A DNA stretch of 64,000 bases. Origin: Tumebacillus_A lipolyticus (GTDB taxonomy: Bacteria; Bacillota; Bacilli; Tumebacillales; Tumebacillaceae). The first letter of the stretch is position 1. Every line of letters begins with the position of its first letter. Of this stretch, positions 1 to 8,573 are shown piece after piece. The stretch spans positions 1,240,001 to 1,304,000 of the forward strand of contig NZ_JBHUIO010000005.1 of assembly GCF_042682745.1 (NCBI RefSeq). Direction: 5' to 3'. A model generated the notes under the pieces. The model was not told the origin of the DNA. It made no database searches and saw nothing but the letters and a program-made list of their open reading frames with translations. The position numbers and the translations under genes are program-made.

Positions 1-2111
1 GCTTCTGTCATATATCCAGCCAGTTTAGACTGGGGGACAGACATGATGCTTGCATCAAGAACCGTTGCCCGCAAAAGATCCTCGTCAAAATAAGCCAAGC
101 CGTTATAGGTCATCGAAGCAGGGTGGTTCGGGTAAGATAAATAGTTGAAGCCATTGCTGTCGATCGGTTTAAGAAATTCCCCCTTGATCGGCGGCGATCT
201 GTATAGCAGTTGGTTGTTGATCGATTCGTTTTGCACCTTGCCCGGATAATCGGCGCGGACAAAATGGATGCGGCTCGGATAATAAGCATCCGGATTGAGC
301 ATCTTCGCTATTTGGGACAGCTCCGTATAATGGGCAAGCAGGTTGCTGGCAATGCTCTTCGCACGGTCCGGAGGAATTTGATTCGATAAGACGATCGAAA
401 CTGTGGCCAGATGATTCGACTCGCTCCACTCGGTCATATTCCCGCCAATGAGGTTGAAGCTGCGAACGCCCGACGCATCAAATACGACACGCTGTCTCCC
501 ATCCGCCGCTTGGGATTTCGTCCTCTCCCCGTTCGCGATCAGCTGCAGCTGCTCACCCGCTTCAACCTCCACATGAAAATCTGCAGGCTGCCGGTAAGGC
601 TCGCTCTCTCGAACAGCTTCATCCACAATGGGACTTGATGGTCTTTCGTCGAAGCGCACTTGCTCCAGTTCGGCCAGCCTGTCAGTTCCCGGGTAAGGAT
701 ACCATCCGTAATATCCCGGCAAGAACAGCTGATCCGCATCGACAAAAACTCTTCGCTCCCAATGGGCATCAAGCGAATCGTCGATTCCTCCAGACCCTTG
801 CGGATCATACCAATCATTGATCGTACCCGCATATTTCATCGTGGTTTCCACGACCGTGCGAGGCTGAACAGGCCGAGCCGGGACGACCCATACGACATCC
901 TCTCCGGGCTCCCACTCGAAAGCTGCTAGCATCCCGTCGACCTTGATCTCTTCGATTTGGAAATGATGTCTGAGCGACAGCGGAAAGCGCTCCATCGGCT
1001 CCTGACCCTCATGCTGCAATTGGATTGCGCTCTGCACTTCCATGCGGTGCTTTTCCCCGATAGTTACCTTCAAATCGTATTTTCGTGCTGTCAACATGGC
1101 GTACTTCTTGCCCAGAAGGAGCATGTTCTTATGCTGCTGCGTCAGTGGGTTCGCGTTCGGATCCGCTTCTTCGCCTGCCAGAAACCGTTCGACAGCAATT
1201 CGATTGATCTCCGAAGGATTTTCTTGGAGCAGCTGTCTGTAAAAGGTGAAACTCTCCTTGGACGATTCGGTACGCTCCGTCCAGATGGACGCATAGCCAA
1301 GTGCGCTCATAACCATTGTGACGACGGTGGCAGCAGCAGTCGAGCACAGGACTGTATTCCGGCTCTTTTCCTTTCTCTTTCTCTTCGCGCTGTACACGAT
1401 TCCTCCGAATATGAGGACGATCAGCGCGATATGGAACAAACGGAGAAGCCCGTATGCCGCAGCGTCTGTAAAGCCCCATAGTTCCGAATAAAAGCCCAGC
1501 TGGGTCAAGTCGGATAAACCAATATCGGCCAAATAGGTCCACTGTGCCGGCATCCATTCGAGCAAAACAACTTTAGTCAAAAACAAAACACCCGCGACCA
1601 TCGCCACGCTGTACAAATAAACGATGCGGTTGCGGGTCCAAGTGCCGATCCAATAACCGAGCAAGATCGTAAAGGTCGTCGGAATGATGAATGAGCTGAG
1701 CATATATAGCCCCGTTGCCATCGCGGAAAACGCCATTCCCGCATGCCAAGCATGGTAGGCGTAAAAGCACGCGGGCAGCAGGGAAAACGCGCCCAGCGGA
1801 ATGATCAAGGCGAGCAGTCTGGCCGAAATCAATTGTGCGGAACGATAGGGCAAAGCACCTTGTATCAGAAGAGTCTTCACCGCCGTTTCCCTTCGCGCCA
1901 CCGATACGGCCATAAGCGGTGCCAGCAGAAACAGAAACCACATGAACTTGTATGAACTTGAGATGGTATACCACCCAATATCGTCCGCATACGCGTTATT
2001 GATCAGAGAGATTGCAAAAGCCCCACCTGTCACGACCAGCAGGATCAAGCCGAACCATCCTCGGAACATCAGCTTCCATTCGACGACAGCATATTTCCAA
2101 GTCGCAATCAT
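1..2111 (-). CDS. ABC transporter permease / M1 aminopeptidase-like fusion, partial
   Basis: An uninterrupted minus-strand frame begins at ATG 2111 and runs off the left edge (at least 703 codons, no stop seen). The first ~240 residues hold about six hydrophobic segments, as in ABC-2 type permeases; after a Lys/Arg-rich stretch and one more hydrophobic segment comes a long hydrophilic, probably extracytoplasmic part. This matches known 'ABC permease/M1 family aminopeptidase' proteins; the zinc motif HExxH would lie beyond the window. ATG overlaps the TGA of the ATPase gene (ATGA), so the two are translationally coupled. The permease assignment is firm, the peptidase part is inferred from architecture. 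Confidence 0.75.
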   Translation of the reverse strand, partial: MIATWKYAVVEWKLMFRGWFGLILLVVTGGAFAISLINNAYADDIGWYTISSSYKFMWFLFLLAPLMAVSVARRETAVKTLLIQGALPYRSAQLISARLLALIIPLGAFSLLPACFYAYHAWHAGMAFSAMATGLYMLSSFIIPTTFTILLGYWIGTWTRNRIVYLYSVAMVAGVLFLTKVVLLEWMPAQWTYLADIGLSDLTQLGFYSELWGFTDAAAYGLLRLFHIALIVLIFGGIVYSAKRKRKEKSRNTVLCSTAAATVVTMVMSALGYASIWTERTESSKESFTFYRQLLQENPSEINRIAVERFLAGEEADPNANPLTQQHKNMLLLGKKYAMLTARKYDLKVTIGEKHRMEVQSAIQLQHEGQEPMERFPLSLRHHFQIEEIKVDGMLAAFEWEPGEDVVWVVPARPVQPRTVVETTMKYAGTINDWYDPQGSGGIDDSLDAHWERRVFVDADQLFLPGYYGWYPYPGTDRLAELEQVRFDERPSSPIVDEAVRESEPYRQPADFHVEVEAGEQLQLIANGERTKSQAADGRQRVVFDASGVRSFNLIGGNMTEWSESNHLATVSIVLSNQIPPDRAKSIASNLLAHYTELSQIAKMLNPDAYYPSRIHFVRADYPGKVQNESINNQLLYRSPPIKGEFLKPIDSNGFNYLSYPNHPASMTYNGLAYFDEDLLRATVLDASIMSVPQSKLAGYMTE

Positions 2112-2992
2112 GTCAGCTGCACCTCCGGCTTCATGACATCCAGATACGCATCTTCCAATCCGCTTGCCGCCAGCTCCGCCCCTGCAAAGGGTTTCGCTCC
2201 GTCACCTGACAGCACGCGTATTTCCCGACCGTATGCCGTCTTCCGGGAAGAGAGCACTTTCATGCGCGTTTTAATCGCATCAAACTGAGACTCTTCGACC
2301 ATCCCCGTCCATACCCTGTCCTTCACCCGTTCAAGCAGCTGTGCTTGTGTGCCCTGGTAGACGACTCTGCCGTCCTTCATCAGGGCAAGCTGACTGCAGC
2401 TGTTGCCGATATCGGCTGCGATGTGAGTCGACAAGATGACAATGCGATCTTTGCCCATCTGATCGAGCCGCTTGCGAAAGCGAATTCGCTCCTCCAGATC
2501 GAGTCCTGCCGTCGGTTCGTCGACGATAATCAGTTTCGGAGATCCGATCATCGCCTGAGCGATTCCGATCCGCTGCTTCATGCCGCCAGAATAGCTTCCC
2601 ATCAGCTTCTTCGCTCGATCGGTCATATTCACTTGTTCCAGCAGCGAAGCAACCGCCTCTTTTCGCTGGCGCGAATTCGTGATTCCTTTCATCAGCGCCA
2701 CATAATCGAGATACTCGTATCCGGATAAGTTGCCGTATAAACCGAACTCTTGCGGCAAGTACCCGAGCATCGCTCGAATCGCCTGATCGTCCCGCCCCAG
2801 CTTGCAATCGCCGATCTCCACGCTGCCTTCCTTGGCCGGCAGCAAGGTGGCGAGAATTTGCATGAGCGTCGTTTTCCCCGCCCCATTCGGACCAAGCAAG
2901 CCGAAAATGCCCGTTTGTATCGTCAAGGTGACCCCGCTTAGCGCAGGCGTGGCACCGTATGTTTTCCCCAAGTTGGTGATCTGAATTTGCAC
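2108..2992 (-). CDS. ABC transporter ATP-binding protein
   Basis: Cytoplasmic ATPase of the transporter whose permease follows. With a GTG start at 2992 (preceded by a GGGAGAGGGGG ribosome site) the protein is 294 residues. Walker A GPNGAGKT is at ~34-41, signature YSGGMKQ at ~134-140, Walker B LIIVDEP at ~154-160, and a LSTH H-loop follows. The longer upstream frame lacks a ribosome site and has a low-complexity sequence, so it was not chosen. The ~80 C-terminal residues are the usual accessory tail of drug/bacteriocin-type ABC-2 ATPases. The stop overlaps the permease start by 4 bases, giving a two-gene operon. The substrate is unknown. Confidence 0.9.
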   Translation of the reverse strand: MQIQITNLGKTYGATPALSGVTLTIQTGIFGLLGPNGAGKTTLMQILATLLPAKEGSVEIGDCKLGRDDQAIRAMLGYLPQEFGLYGNLSGYEYLDYVALMKGITNSRQRKEAVASLLEQVNMTDRAKKLMGSYSGGMKQRIGIAQAMIGSPKLIIVDEPTAGLDLEERIRFRKRLDQMGKDRIVILSTHIAADIGNSCSQLALMKDGRVVYQGTQAQLLERVKDRVWTGMVEESQFDAIKTRMKVLSSRKTAYGREIRVLSGDGAKPFAGAELAASGLEDAYLDVMKPEVQLT

Positions 2993-3482
2993 AGGCTGCC
3001 CCCTCTCCCAAAAGTAACCCGCTTGCTCGGTGCTCGCGCGCGTTGAGCATGCTTCGGCTAGTATAACGAGCATGCAGCGAAAAAGATTTGGTACGGCAGC
3101 ATTTTTTTGAAACATTTTTATTCGCTGGCAAACATCGATGAAATTGCCAATTGCGAAGCTTTCGCGCGAAAACGGCAAGCTTACACCGAAAAGACCATCC
3201 TTTGCGGGATGGCCTTACACTACAAAAATCTCGAAATGAGAATAGTGCAGAATCGGTCAACGCTCATTTTTTCAAAACCGATTCCCAAACTTCGCTTTAT
3301 AAGGGCAAAACCACTCCTACTCAATCAGATCTAACCCTCGCTCATGAATAGCTCAGATGTTTGAGATGGCAGATCAATAATTTTTTTTATACATATACGC
3401 ATAAAACATAATTTGTTTTATCGATATGGTGGACGTAATATAGCACCCGTAACCAAAGTTCAAAGTATCGGAGGCAAAATAG
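2993..3482. other. intergenic region with one hairpin
   Basis: No gene is seen between the divergent ABC operon and the PfpI gene. A hairpin at 3191-3215 (AAGACCATCC / GGATGGCCTT) followed on the minus strand by a short T run looks like an old minus-strand terminator. An AT-rich stretch at 3375-3420 is the likely promoter region for the plus-strand genes. Confidence 0.4.
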
Positions 3483-4135
3483 ATGGGAAAACAAATCTTA
3501 CTGGCTGTCACCAATCATACAGATCTGCAGGAAGGCAAAAAGACAGGAATCTGGCTATCAGAATTCGCGGAAGCTTATCTGGCTTTCCAAGAAAACGGCT
3601 ATGCGATCACAGTGGCAAGCCCAAAGGGAGGAACTGGCCCGATTGACCCAGGCAGCGTTGACGACCAAACACCGCCAGAAATCTTGGACGCTGCCAAGCA
3701 TCTGGAAAACACCAAAAAGCTGGATGATGTAACGGCAGAAGAATTCGAGGGGATTTTCCTGCCTGGCGGTCATGGCACGATGTTCGATCTGCCAGAAAAC
3801 CAAAAGCTCCAGCGATTGCTTCGTGAATTTTACGAGCAGGAAAAATTGTCGCCGCTGTTTGCCATGGTCTCGTTGGCGCGACTTTGTCCAACGGACAGCC
3901 GCTGGTCGCAGGCAAGCGCGTGAACGCATTCACTGACAGAGAAGAAGCAGCGACGGGCTTAGGCCCTTACCTGCCATTCCTCTTGGAGAGCAAAATCCGT
4001 GATCTGGGTGCTATTTTTGTTGCGGCGCCAAACTGGAACACACATGTAGAAGTCGACGGCAACCTGATTACCGGACAAAATCCTCAATCTACGCTCGCTG
4101 TCACAAAAGCAGTAGTAAGCAAACTAGGCGATTAA
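3483..4135 (+). pseudogene. DJ-1/PfpI family protein, frameshifted
   Basis: Class I glutamine-amidotransferase-like (DJ-1/PfpI) protein, a family of chaperone/deglycase-like enzymes. It is split over two frames: 3483-~3840 gives the N-terminal part ending in a typical GGHGTMFDLPEN motif, and a second frame to 4135 gives VAAVCHGLVGATLSNGQ onwards. The nucleophile-elbow Cys-His-Gly is readable only in the second frame, so a single missing base near 3837-3846 (a GGAAAAA run) breaks the gene. The elbow also seems about three residues short compared with CHGPSGLV-type relatives. Start ATG 3483 follows GGAGG. It could be a real lesion or a base-call error in the A run. Confidence 0.8.
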
Positions 4136-4215
4136 TACACGTGAGGCTGATCGACGAAAAATATCAGCCTCCTTCCATAATCATCTTTTATACAAAAGGA
4201 GGGCTACTCACTACT

Positions 4216-5424
4216 ATGATCACGGAAAATACGGCCCATCACTCTGAACAAGAAAATGCCACTCGCAAAGGATCGACTCTCGCCTTGTTCGCGCTCACAC
4301 TCGGGGCGTTTGCTATCGGGATGACAGAATTCATCATTATGGGGTTGCTCCCTGAAGTGGCAACCAGTCTGAAGGTCTCGATCCCGATGGCCGGCTTCCT
4401 CATTACGGGATATGCACTGGGAGTTGCGATCGGTGCTCCCTTCATCACGCTGGCTACCCACAGAATGCCGCGCAAAGCACTTTTGCTATTTCTGATGATT
4501 CTATTTATCGCAGGAAATGGGCTTGCCGCTCTCGCACCGAATTATACGGTGCTGATGCTGGCTCGCATCTTGGCAGCACTTACCCACGGATCGTTCTTCG
4601 GAGTTGGCTCGGTCATTGCCTCAGAGCTGGTTCCCAAGGAAAAGCGCGCCGGTGCCATCGCCATCATGTTTACCGGGCTGACACTGGCTAATATTTTGGG
4701 TGTGCCGTTTGGAACATTTCTGGGACAAGCGTACGGCTGGCGCTCTACTTTCTGGGCGATCACGCTGATTGGGATCATTGCGCTGATCGGGATTTTCATG
4801 CTCGTCCCGAAGGTCGCCAACGCAACATCTAGCCTGCGAAAAGAGCTCGGGGTGCTCAAACGCCCAGCGGTTCATATCGCGCTGTTGATGACCGTATTCG
4901 GGTTTGGTGGTGTATTTACAGCTTTTACGTACATTTCGCCAATCCTGGTGGATATCACGGGCTTCTCACCTGGCTCTGTTTCCTACATCCTCGTCCTATT
5001 CGGCTTGGGAATTACCATCGGGAATATTTACGGCGGAAAATTGGCAGACCGCAGCCTGTTCCCCTCCCTGCTTGGGATACTTTTCGTGTTGGCGATCGTG
5101 CTTGCCGTATTTAGTTTCACAGATCAAAATAAGCTCCTCACCTTGATCACCGTATTCGTATTGGGAGTCGCAGCATTTGGCACCGTTCCCGGTCTGCAGC
5201 TCCACATGCTGAACACAGCCAAAGAAGCACCCACACTCGCCTCGACATTGAACATCGCTGCCTTTAATCTGGGCAATGCACTCGGTGCCTTTATCGGGGG
5301 GATCGTCATTGATGCGGGCTTTGCAGGAGGGCTCCCTGCCGTGCCATGGGTCGCTTCGCTTGTGACGGTCATCGGAATTTTGTTTACAATATGGGGAGCA
5401 CAACACCAGAAACGTCTCAGTTAA
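4216..5424 (+). CDS. MFS transporter, AraJ/YdhP-like DHA1 family
   Basis: Twelve-segment major facilitator, 402 residues, proton-coupled efflux of drugs or sugars. The N-terminal segment has the family phrase GMTEFIIMGLLPE, loop 2-3 carries the HRMPRK form of MFS motif A, and segment 4 begins LARILAALTHG. Start ATG 4216 was chosen because AAAGGAGGG lies just upstream; the longer frame from 4141 begins between genes and has no ribosome site. It lies 80 bases after the broken PfpI gene and 15 before a LysR regulator, a common arrangement for a regulated efflux pump. The substrate cannot be told from sequence. Confidence 0.9.
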   Translation: MITENTAHHSEQENATRKGSTLALFALTLGAFAIGMTEFIIMGLLPEVATSLKVSIPMAGFLITGYALGVAIGAPFITLATHRMPRKALLLFLMILFIAGNGLAALAPNYTVLMLARILAALTHGSFFGVGSVIASELVPKEKRAGAIAIMFTGLTLANILGVPFGTFLGQAYGWRSTFWAITLIGIIALIGIFMLVPKVANATSSLRKELGVLKRPAVHIALLMTVFGFGGVFTAFTYISPILVDITGFSPGSVSYILVLFGLGITIGNIYGGKLADRSLFPSLLGILFVLAIVLAVFSFTDQNKLLTLITVFVLGVAAFGTVPGLQLHMLNTAKEAPTLASTLNIAAFNLGNALGAFIGGIVIDAGFAGGLPAVPWVASLVTVIGILFTIWGAQHQKRLS

Positions 5425-5439
5425 GAAAGGATCGCGAGC

Positions 5440-6075
5440 ATGGTGGACTTTGAATGGTACCGAAGCTTTATTAGCATCTACAAGCATAGCTCCGTATCGG
5501 AAGCTGCCAGGACGAGGATGATGACCCAACCAGCCATGAGCCAGCATTTGGCTTCCCTGGAAGCAGAGGTGGGGGAGCCTTTGTTTACACGAGCTCCCCG
5601 GAAAATGATTCCGACGGAGAGAGGAAAAGCGCTCTATACACAGGTGGCTCCACTCATCGAAGCTTTGGAGGAAACCTCGCAAACCCTCAAGACGAACGCG
5701 ATCTCTTCTTTGCCCGTACTTCGAATTGGGTCTGCGCATGAGTTTTTCCGGGAACATATCGCTCCGCATATTGGCAGCTACCAGATGCGCGTCATCGCCT
5801 ATCTCGGTGTCGCTTCCAAGCTACTTGACTGGCTGCTTGAAGAAAAGGTAGACATCATCGTCATGTCTAAAAAGCTCACTGCCCCTGGAATCGAATATAT
5901 CCCGTACATGCAGGAAAAGTTTGCGTTGGTGGCGCCTCCTGATTACGTTGAACCAACATTTGACGATAAGGGGTCATTTGAAGCGTGGCTTTGCTCCCAA
6001 CTGGCGTACCAGATGAAAAACCGGAATTCGCCTCATCTAAAGACATTGATCGAAGCACTGAAAAAATCAGTTTGA
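5440..6075 (+). CDS. LysR-type regulator with internal deletion
   Basis: The N-terminal winged helix (residues ~1-65, with QPAMSQHLASLE recognition helix) is intact and followed by the linker helix and half of a LysR substrate-binding domain. The protein is only 211 residues against ~290-300 for the family: after SFEAWLCSQ it jumps to a tail (NSPHLKTLIEALKKSV) that looks like a normal LysR C-terminus. I infer an in-frame deletion of about 80-90 codons near 5985-6003. The effector pocket would be incomplete. It follows the MFS gene by 15 bases with an AAGGA ribosome site and probably once controlled it. Confidence 0.8.
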   Translation: MVDFEWYRSFISIYKHSSVSEAARTRMMTQPAMSQHLASLEAEVGEPLFTRAPRKMIPTERGKALYTQVAPLIEALEETSQTLKTNAISSLPVLRIGSAHEFFREHIAPHIGSYQMRVIAYLGVASKLLDWLLEEKVDIIVMSKKLTAPGIEYIPYMQEKFALVAPPDYVEPTFDDKGSFEAWLCSQLAYQMKNRNSPHLKTLIEALKKSV

Positions 6076-6097
6076 ATATACACTTCTTCCAAGTTGG

Positions 6098-6139
6098 AAA
6101 GAGGCTGTCATCCTATGCTGGATCACAGCCTCTTTCTTT
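6098..6139 (+). terminator. terminator after LysR gene
   Basis: Hairpin AAAGAGGCTGT / ACAGCCTCTTT with T-rich 3' side, 22 bases after the LysR stop. Closes the PfpI-MFS-LysR group. Confidence 0.8.
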
Positions 6140-6167
6140 AAAGTACCGGTCGAGCGTAAGGTGTGCG

Positions 6168-6260
6168 TCATCGTTGTTCGAATGCAAGCTTCAATCCAAA
6201 TCCAATAGGAGCCGCTCCCGTAATTCGATCCATCCAATTTGGGGCATTTTTACTTTGAAG
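6168..6260 (-). pseudogene. LysE-family translocator, 3' fragment
   Basis: About 30 codons on the minus strand read ...NWMDRITGAAPIGFGLKLA and then stop. This is the last transmembrane segment of LysE/RhtB amino-acid exporters (a 'DRITGxxFIGLGLKLA' ending). The rest of the gene is missing; at ~6260 the sequence changes to the recombinase remnant. Non-functional debris at the island edge. Confidence 0.55.
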
Positions 6261-6261
6261 C

Positions 6262-6359
6262 CACTTCGCAAGATCGACTTGAACGAAAAGAAAATAGACT
6301 TGGCACACGAACTCACCAAGCCTACTGTAAAGGAAATATCTTTTGATCGAGTGCAATAG
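6262..6359 (+). pseudogene. large serine recombinase remnant (copy 1)
   Basis: About 32 codons end in LTKPTVKEISFDRVQ-stop and align with the coiled-coil region of the better preserved copy at 54376 (LNTTSIEEVSFDQVQEV). The catalytic domain, zinc ribbon and C-terminus are gone. It is followed within 15 bases by a toxin-gene remnant and, 270 bases on, by an rlmH-tail repeat. Confidence 0.5.
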
Positions 6360-6372
6360 GTTTTGTCTACCC

Positions 6373-6438
6373 GTAGCCTTGACCTTGGTCGTGACCATCG
6401 TGAAGCATCTCGTAGACAACCAAAATAAAAAGAAATAG
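6373..6438 (+). pseudogene. holin-like toxin, 5'-truncated (copy 1)
   Basis: Reads VALTLVVTIVKHLVDNQNKKK-stop, nearly identical to residues 20-39 of the intact toxin at 19401. The start codon, ribosome site and first ~19 residues are replaced by unrelated sequence, so no toxin can be made. The downstream antisense-RNA region is preserved. Confidence 0.75.
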
Positions 6439-6580
6439 ATCGCCCTTGAGTTGGCAGCTCAGCGATCTATTTCGTCTTGCAAATCCATATTGAGCCGACA
6501 CCCTTGATGGGTATCCGTTGTGCAACGACCGTAGGTGTTCATAGCACCTATGGTCATTTTTTATCCTATGCATTGCTTGT
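6427..6580 (-). ncRNA. antitoxin-like antisense RNA (copy 1, orphan)
   Basis: Minus-strand RNA predicted from a promoter at 6587-6616 and ended by the hairpin AAATAGATCGC / GCGATCTATTT (6433-6443 and 6462-6472) with a T-rich run beyond it. It covers the toxin 3' end, as RatA does for TxpA in Bacillus. A second hairpin (GACCGTAGGTG / CACCTATGGTC, then a T run) near 6528-6562 would end a plus-strand toxin message. Because the toxin is truncated the RNA has no local target; it could still pair with the related message at 19401. Confidence 0.5.
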
Positions 6581-6586
6581 AGTCTT

Positions 6587-6616
6587 ATTCTAACACACCA
6601 TCTGCACTTGCTTCAA
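6587..6616 (-). promoter_or_regulatory. antisense RNA promoter (copy 1)
   Basis: On the minus strand, -35 TTGAAG and -10 TAGAAT are separated by 18 bases. The same spacing occurs in the other two copies of this locus. Confidence 0.6.
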
Positions 6617-6628
6617 ATCGCGCTTCCC

Positions 6629-6645
6629 TTACTATGATACAGCTC
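6629..6645 (-). repeat. rlmH-tail repeat, site 1 (degenerate)
   Basis: Plus strand TTACTATGATACAGCTC: the rlmH tail with one base missing and one change. Leftmost repeat found; it sits 13 bases outside the -35 box of the copy-1 antisense RNA. Confidence 0.6.
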
Positions 6646-6677
6646 TCCTCACTCAGCAAGTCTTATAGCGCGGCAGT

Positions 6678-7292
6678 CTACTGGAAATCAAGGCGCATCA
6701 CGACCCGACGCTCGGTGGGTCTGGTCACCTCGCGGAACCCGGCTGCGGCAAAGGCATTGCGGCTGCCGACGTGAAGCTCCCCCCACGCGATCTCCTTTCC
6801 AGGTTCGGTGATCATCGGGTACCCCTCTACAGCGCGGGCCCCCCGCCGCCGAGCGAATTCGACTGCAGCGCGCGTGAGCTCATAGGTGAGTCCGCGCCGA
6901 CGATAGCCATTGCGAATGACGAAACAGGTGATAGCCCAAACGCCATCGTCGTTCTTGTCCTCGTTCCGTCCCGCCCACGGAACCCGGCTGCTCAACAGCT
7001 TATTGTAGGCAGTCCGAGGCTCAATCGCACACCACCCGACGGGCTGATGGTCGAGGTATGCGACGAGGCCGCTGGTTGTGCTCGACTCTGGGTTCCCGCA
7101 GTGGGTCTCGGCGCGAAGCAGGAAGGCGCGTTCGTCGTCATCTACCTGTTTCCACTTCGAGTTCGGGATCTTGTACCGCTGGCAATAGCACTGGGCAGCG
7201 TGGCACCGGGCAGAGCCTAGTACAACGTCTAAGTCCTCCCATGACGCCTCGTTCGCGGGCACAACAGAGATGTGACCACCTATTGTCGACAT
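6678..7292 (-). CDS. GNAT family N-acetyltransferase
   Basis: 204 residues from ATG 7292, which follows an AAGGGGG ribosome site; the longer frame to 7373 is less likely. The centre has the acetyl-CoA binding segment (ITCFVIRNGYRRRGLTYEL, the RxxGxG/A-like loop) and the C-terminus the usual EVTRPTERRVVMRLDF strand. The substrate is unknown; relatives are often near antibiotic-resistance genes. The gene is visibly richer in G+C than both neighbours and uses actinobacterial-like codons, which suggests recent transfer. Confidence 0.8.
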   Translation of the reverse strand: MSTIGGHISVVPANEASWEDLDVVLGSARCHAAQCYCQRYKIPNSKWKQVDDDERAFLLRAETHCGNPESSTTSGLVAYLDHQPVGWCAIEPRTAYNKLLSSRVPWAGRNEDKNDDGVWAITCFVIRNGYRRRGLTYELTRAAVEFARRRGARAVEGYPMITEPGKEIAWGELHVGSRNAFAAAGFREVTRPTERRVVMRLDFQ

Positions 7293-7438
7293 TGAGACCG
7301 CCCCCTTGTCTTCGGAAATTGCCTTTCGAATTCTTTCGTGGTCATCTGCCTGTACCTTCACACATCCAATCATGGAAGGAGGTGAGGTCGGTAGTATGAC
7401 AGAATATCAGACGCTTATTCTAATGATATCGTCCATAT

Positions 7439-8041
7439 TTATTTTTGAGCATCCAGTACAAATAAGGATGCGTCATGATTCATGAATATTTTACTTCCAG
7501 TATAGATAGTTTTGGATTGGATATCTCTAAAACCTATTTTGCTCATAAGCTCGGTAAGGATTTCTTGATCGAATCCATTATGAACCTTATCTGAGGCTAT
7601 GTTTTCATTTTTATCAAAATCTACGATCAGCAAATGTCCTCCTGCATCTAGGACATCATATAACCTTGATAAAACTAATTCAGTATCTTGAATATGGAGT
7701 AGAACCTGAGCCATGAAAATGTAGTCAGCACGTAAATCCGGTCGACTTTCCTTTTCGAAGTCAAAACATAATGTATCTGCGTTCTGGATCTTAAAGTCGG
7801 AGATTTTTTGCTTTATCTGATGAATCATGTTTTGCGATGTATCCAGAAAAAGCATAGATTTGAAATCATTCAATAAGTTCATTCCAACAAGACCAGTTCC
7901 GCACCCAAAATCAATCGCGCTCTTCCTGTCTGCGTCAACTAAATATTCACGAATGGCATCTGATGCTACCTTGGCAATTTGGATTCTTTCAGAAGTGTCA
8001 TATCGATTCGCCATCATTTCAAAGATGTCGTTATTTCCCAC
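7439..8041 (-). CDS. class I SAM-dependent methyltransferase
   Basis: 200 residues from GTG 8041, placed 5 bases after GGAGGGG; an upstream extension to 8191 has no ribosome site. SAM-binding motif I is AIDFGCGTGLVG, the acidic end of strand 2 is LFLDTS, and motif III-IV reads YIFMAQVLLHI. This is the Methyltransf_25/UbiE-type small-molecule fold. AT-rich compared with the GNAT gene beside it. Substrate unknown. The stretch 8042-8344 upstream holds nothing I can identify. Confidence 0.8.
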   Translation of the reverse strand: MGNNDIFEMMANRYDTSERIQIAKVASDAIREYLVDADRKSAIDFGCGTGLVGMNLLNDFKSMLFLDTSQNMIHQIKQKISDFKIQNADTLCFDFEKESRPDLRADYIFMAQVLLHIQDTELVLSRLYDVLDAGGHLLIVDFDKNENIASDKVHNGFDQEILTELMSKIGFRDIQSKTIYTGSKIFMNHDASLFVLDAQK

Positions 8042-8344
8042 GATTACCCCTCCAAGTCTGTTAGAATCTAAATCCCCAAAATAACTCCCCAACTTAGATG
8101 TTTCGTCGCGGTGACACGACTTTCTCCAAAAACCTAAATGATCAACTTGTTTGTTTTCGAACCAGCAATACACAGCACTCCACTTGGTCACCGTATCGTT
8201 CTACGTGCTACATGCAAGTCAGCCGCCCCAAGAGCCTGATTTTTTTGTACTGTCAGGCGGAGAGCATCCTTCTATTCCCAGACCTTCATCTTACCACAGC
8301 TTGCTCCGTATTCGTCTCGTCTGTCCTCACGTTGTAGCTATGAC

Positions 8345-8490
8345 TTATACTGCCAGCAACATAGTAATACCGAGTATGCTCACAACAGAACCCCTCTTTT
8401 CTTCAGGCGCCATTTTGAAAATCAAAGTGATGCCGATCGAGGACACCATGCAGTCGCCTATACCCTGTATCATCCGAAATAATATTTTTC
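8345..8490 (-). pseudogene. MFS transporter fragment
   Basis: About 45 codons on the minus strand read FRMIQGIGDCMVSS...APEEKRGSVVSILGIT and stop at 8345. The RxxQGIG turn and the PEEKRG loop are hallmarks of segments 4-5 of drug-type MFS transporters. Both ends of the gene are missing. Confidence 0.6.
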
Positions 8491-8507
8491 ACTGAAAAGG
8501 ACCTATT

Positions 8508-8541
8508 CAAAAAAATCGCGTCCTCCAAGGGAGAACGCGAT
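8508..8541 (-). terminator. terminator of adhesin-sortase operon
   Basis: Minus strand hairpin ATCGCGT / ACGCGAT followed by seven T, 32 bases after the sortase stop. Confidence 0.85.
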
Positions 8542-8573
8542 AGGAAGCAGCCTGACTCTGTGTTTCAACATCG

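Noticed and set aside
3133..3215. Possible degenerate repeat with hairpin, resembling the sequence after sites 4 and 6
   Set aside because: The CGGCAAG and AAGGCCATCC parts are similar, but no rlmH-like codons can be read; similarity may be chance.
7439..8191. Longer start for the methyltransferase including 50 more residues
   Set aside because: The extension has no ribosome site and does not resemble the family, whereas GTG 8041 has a strong one.
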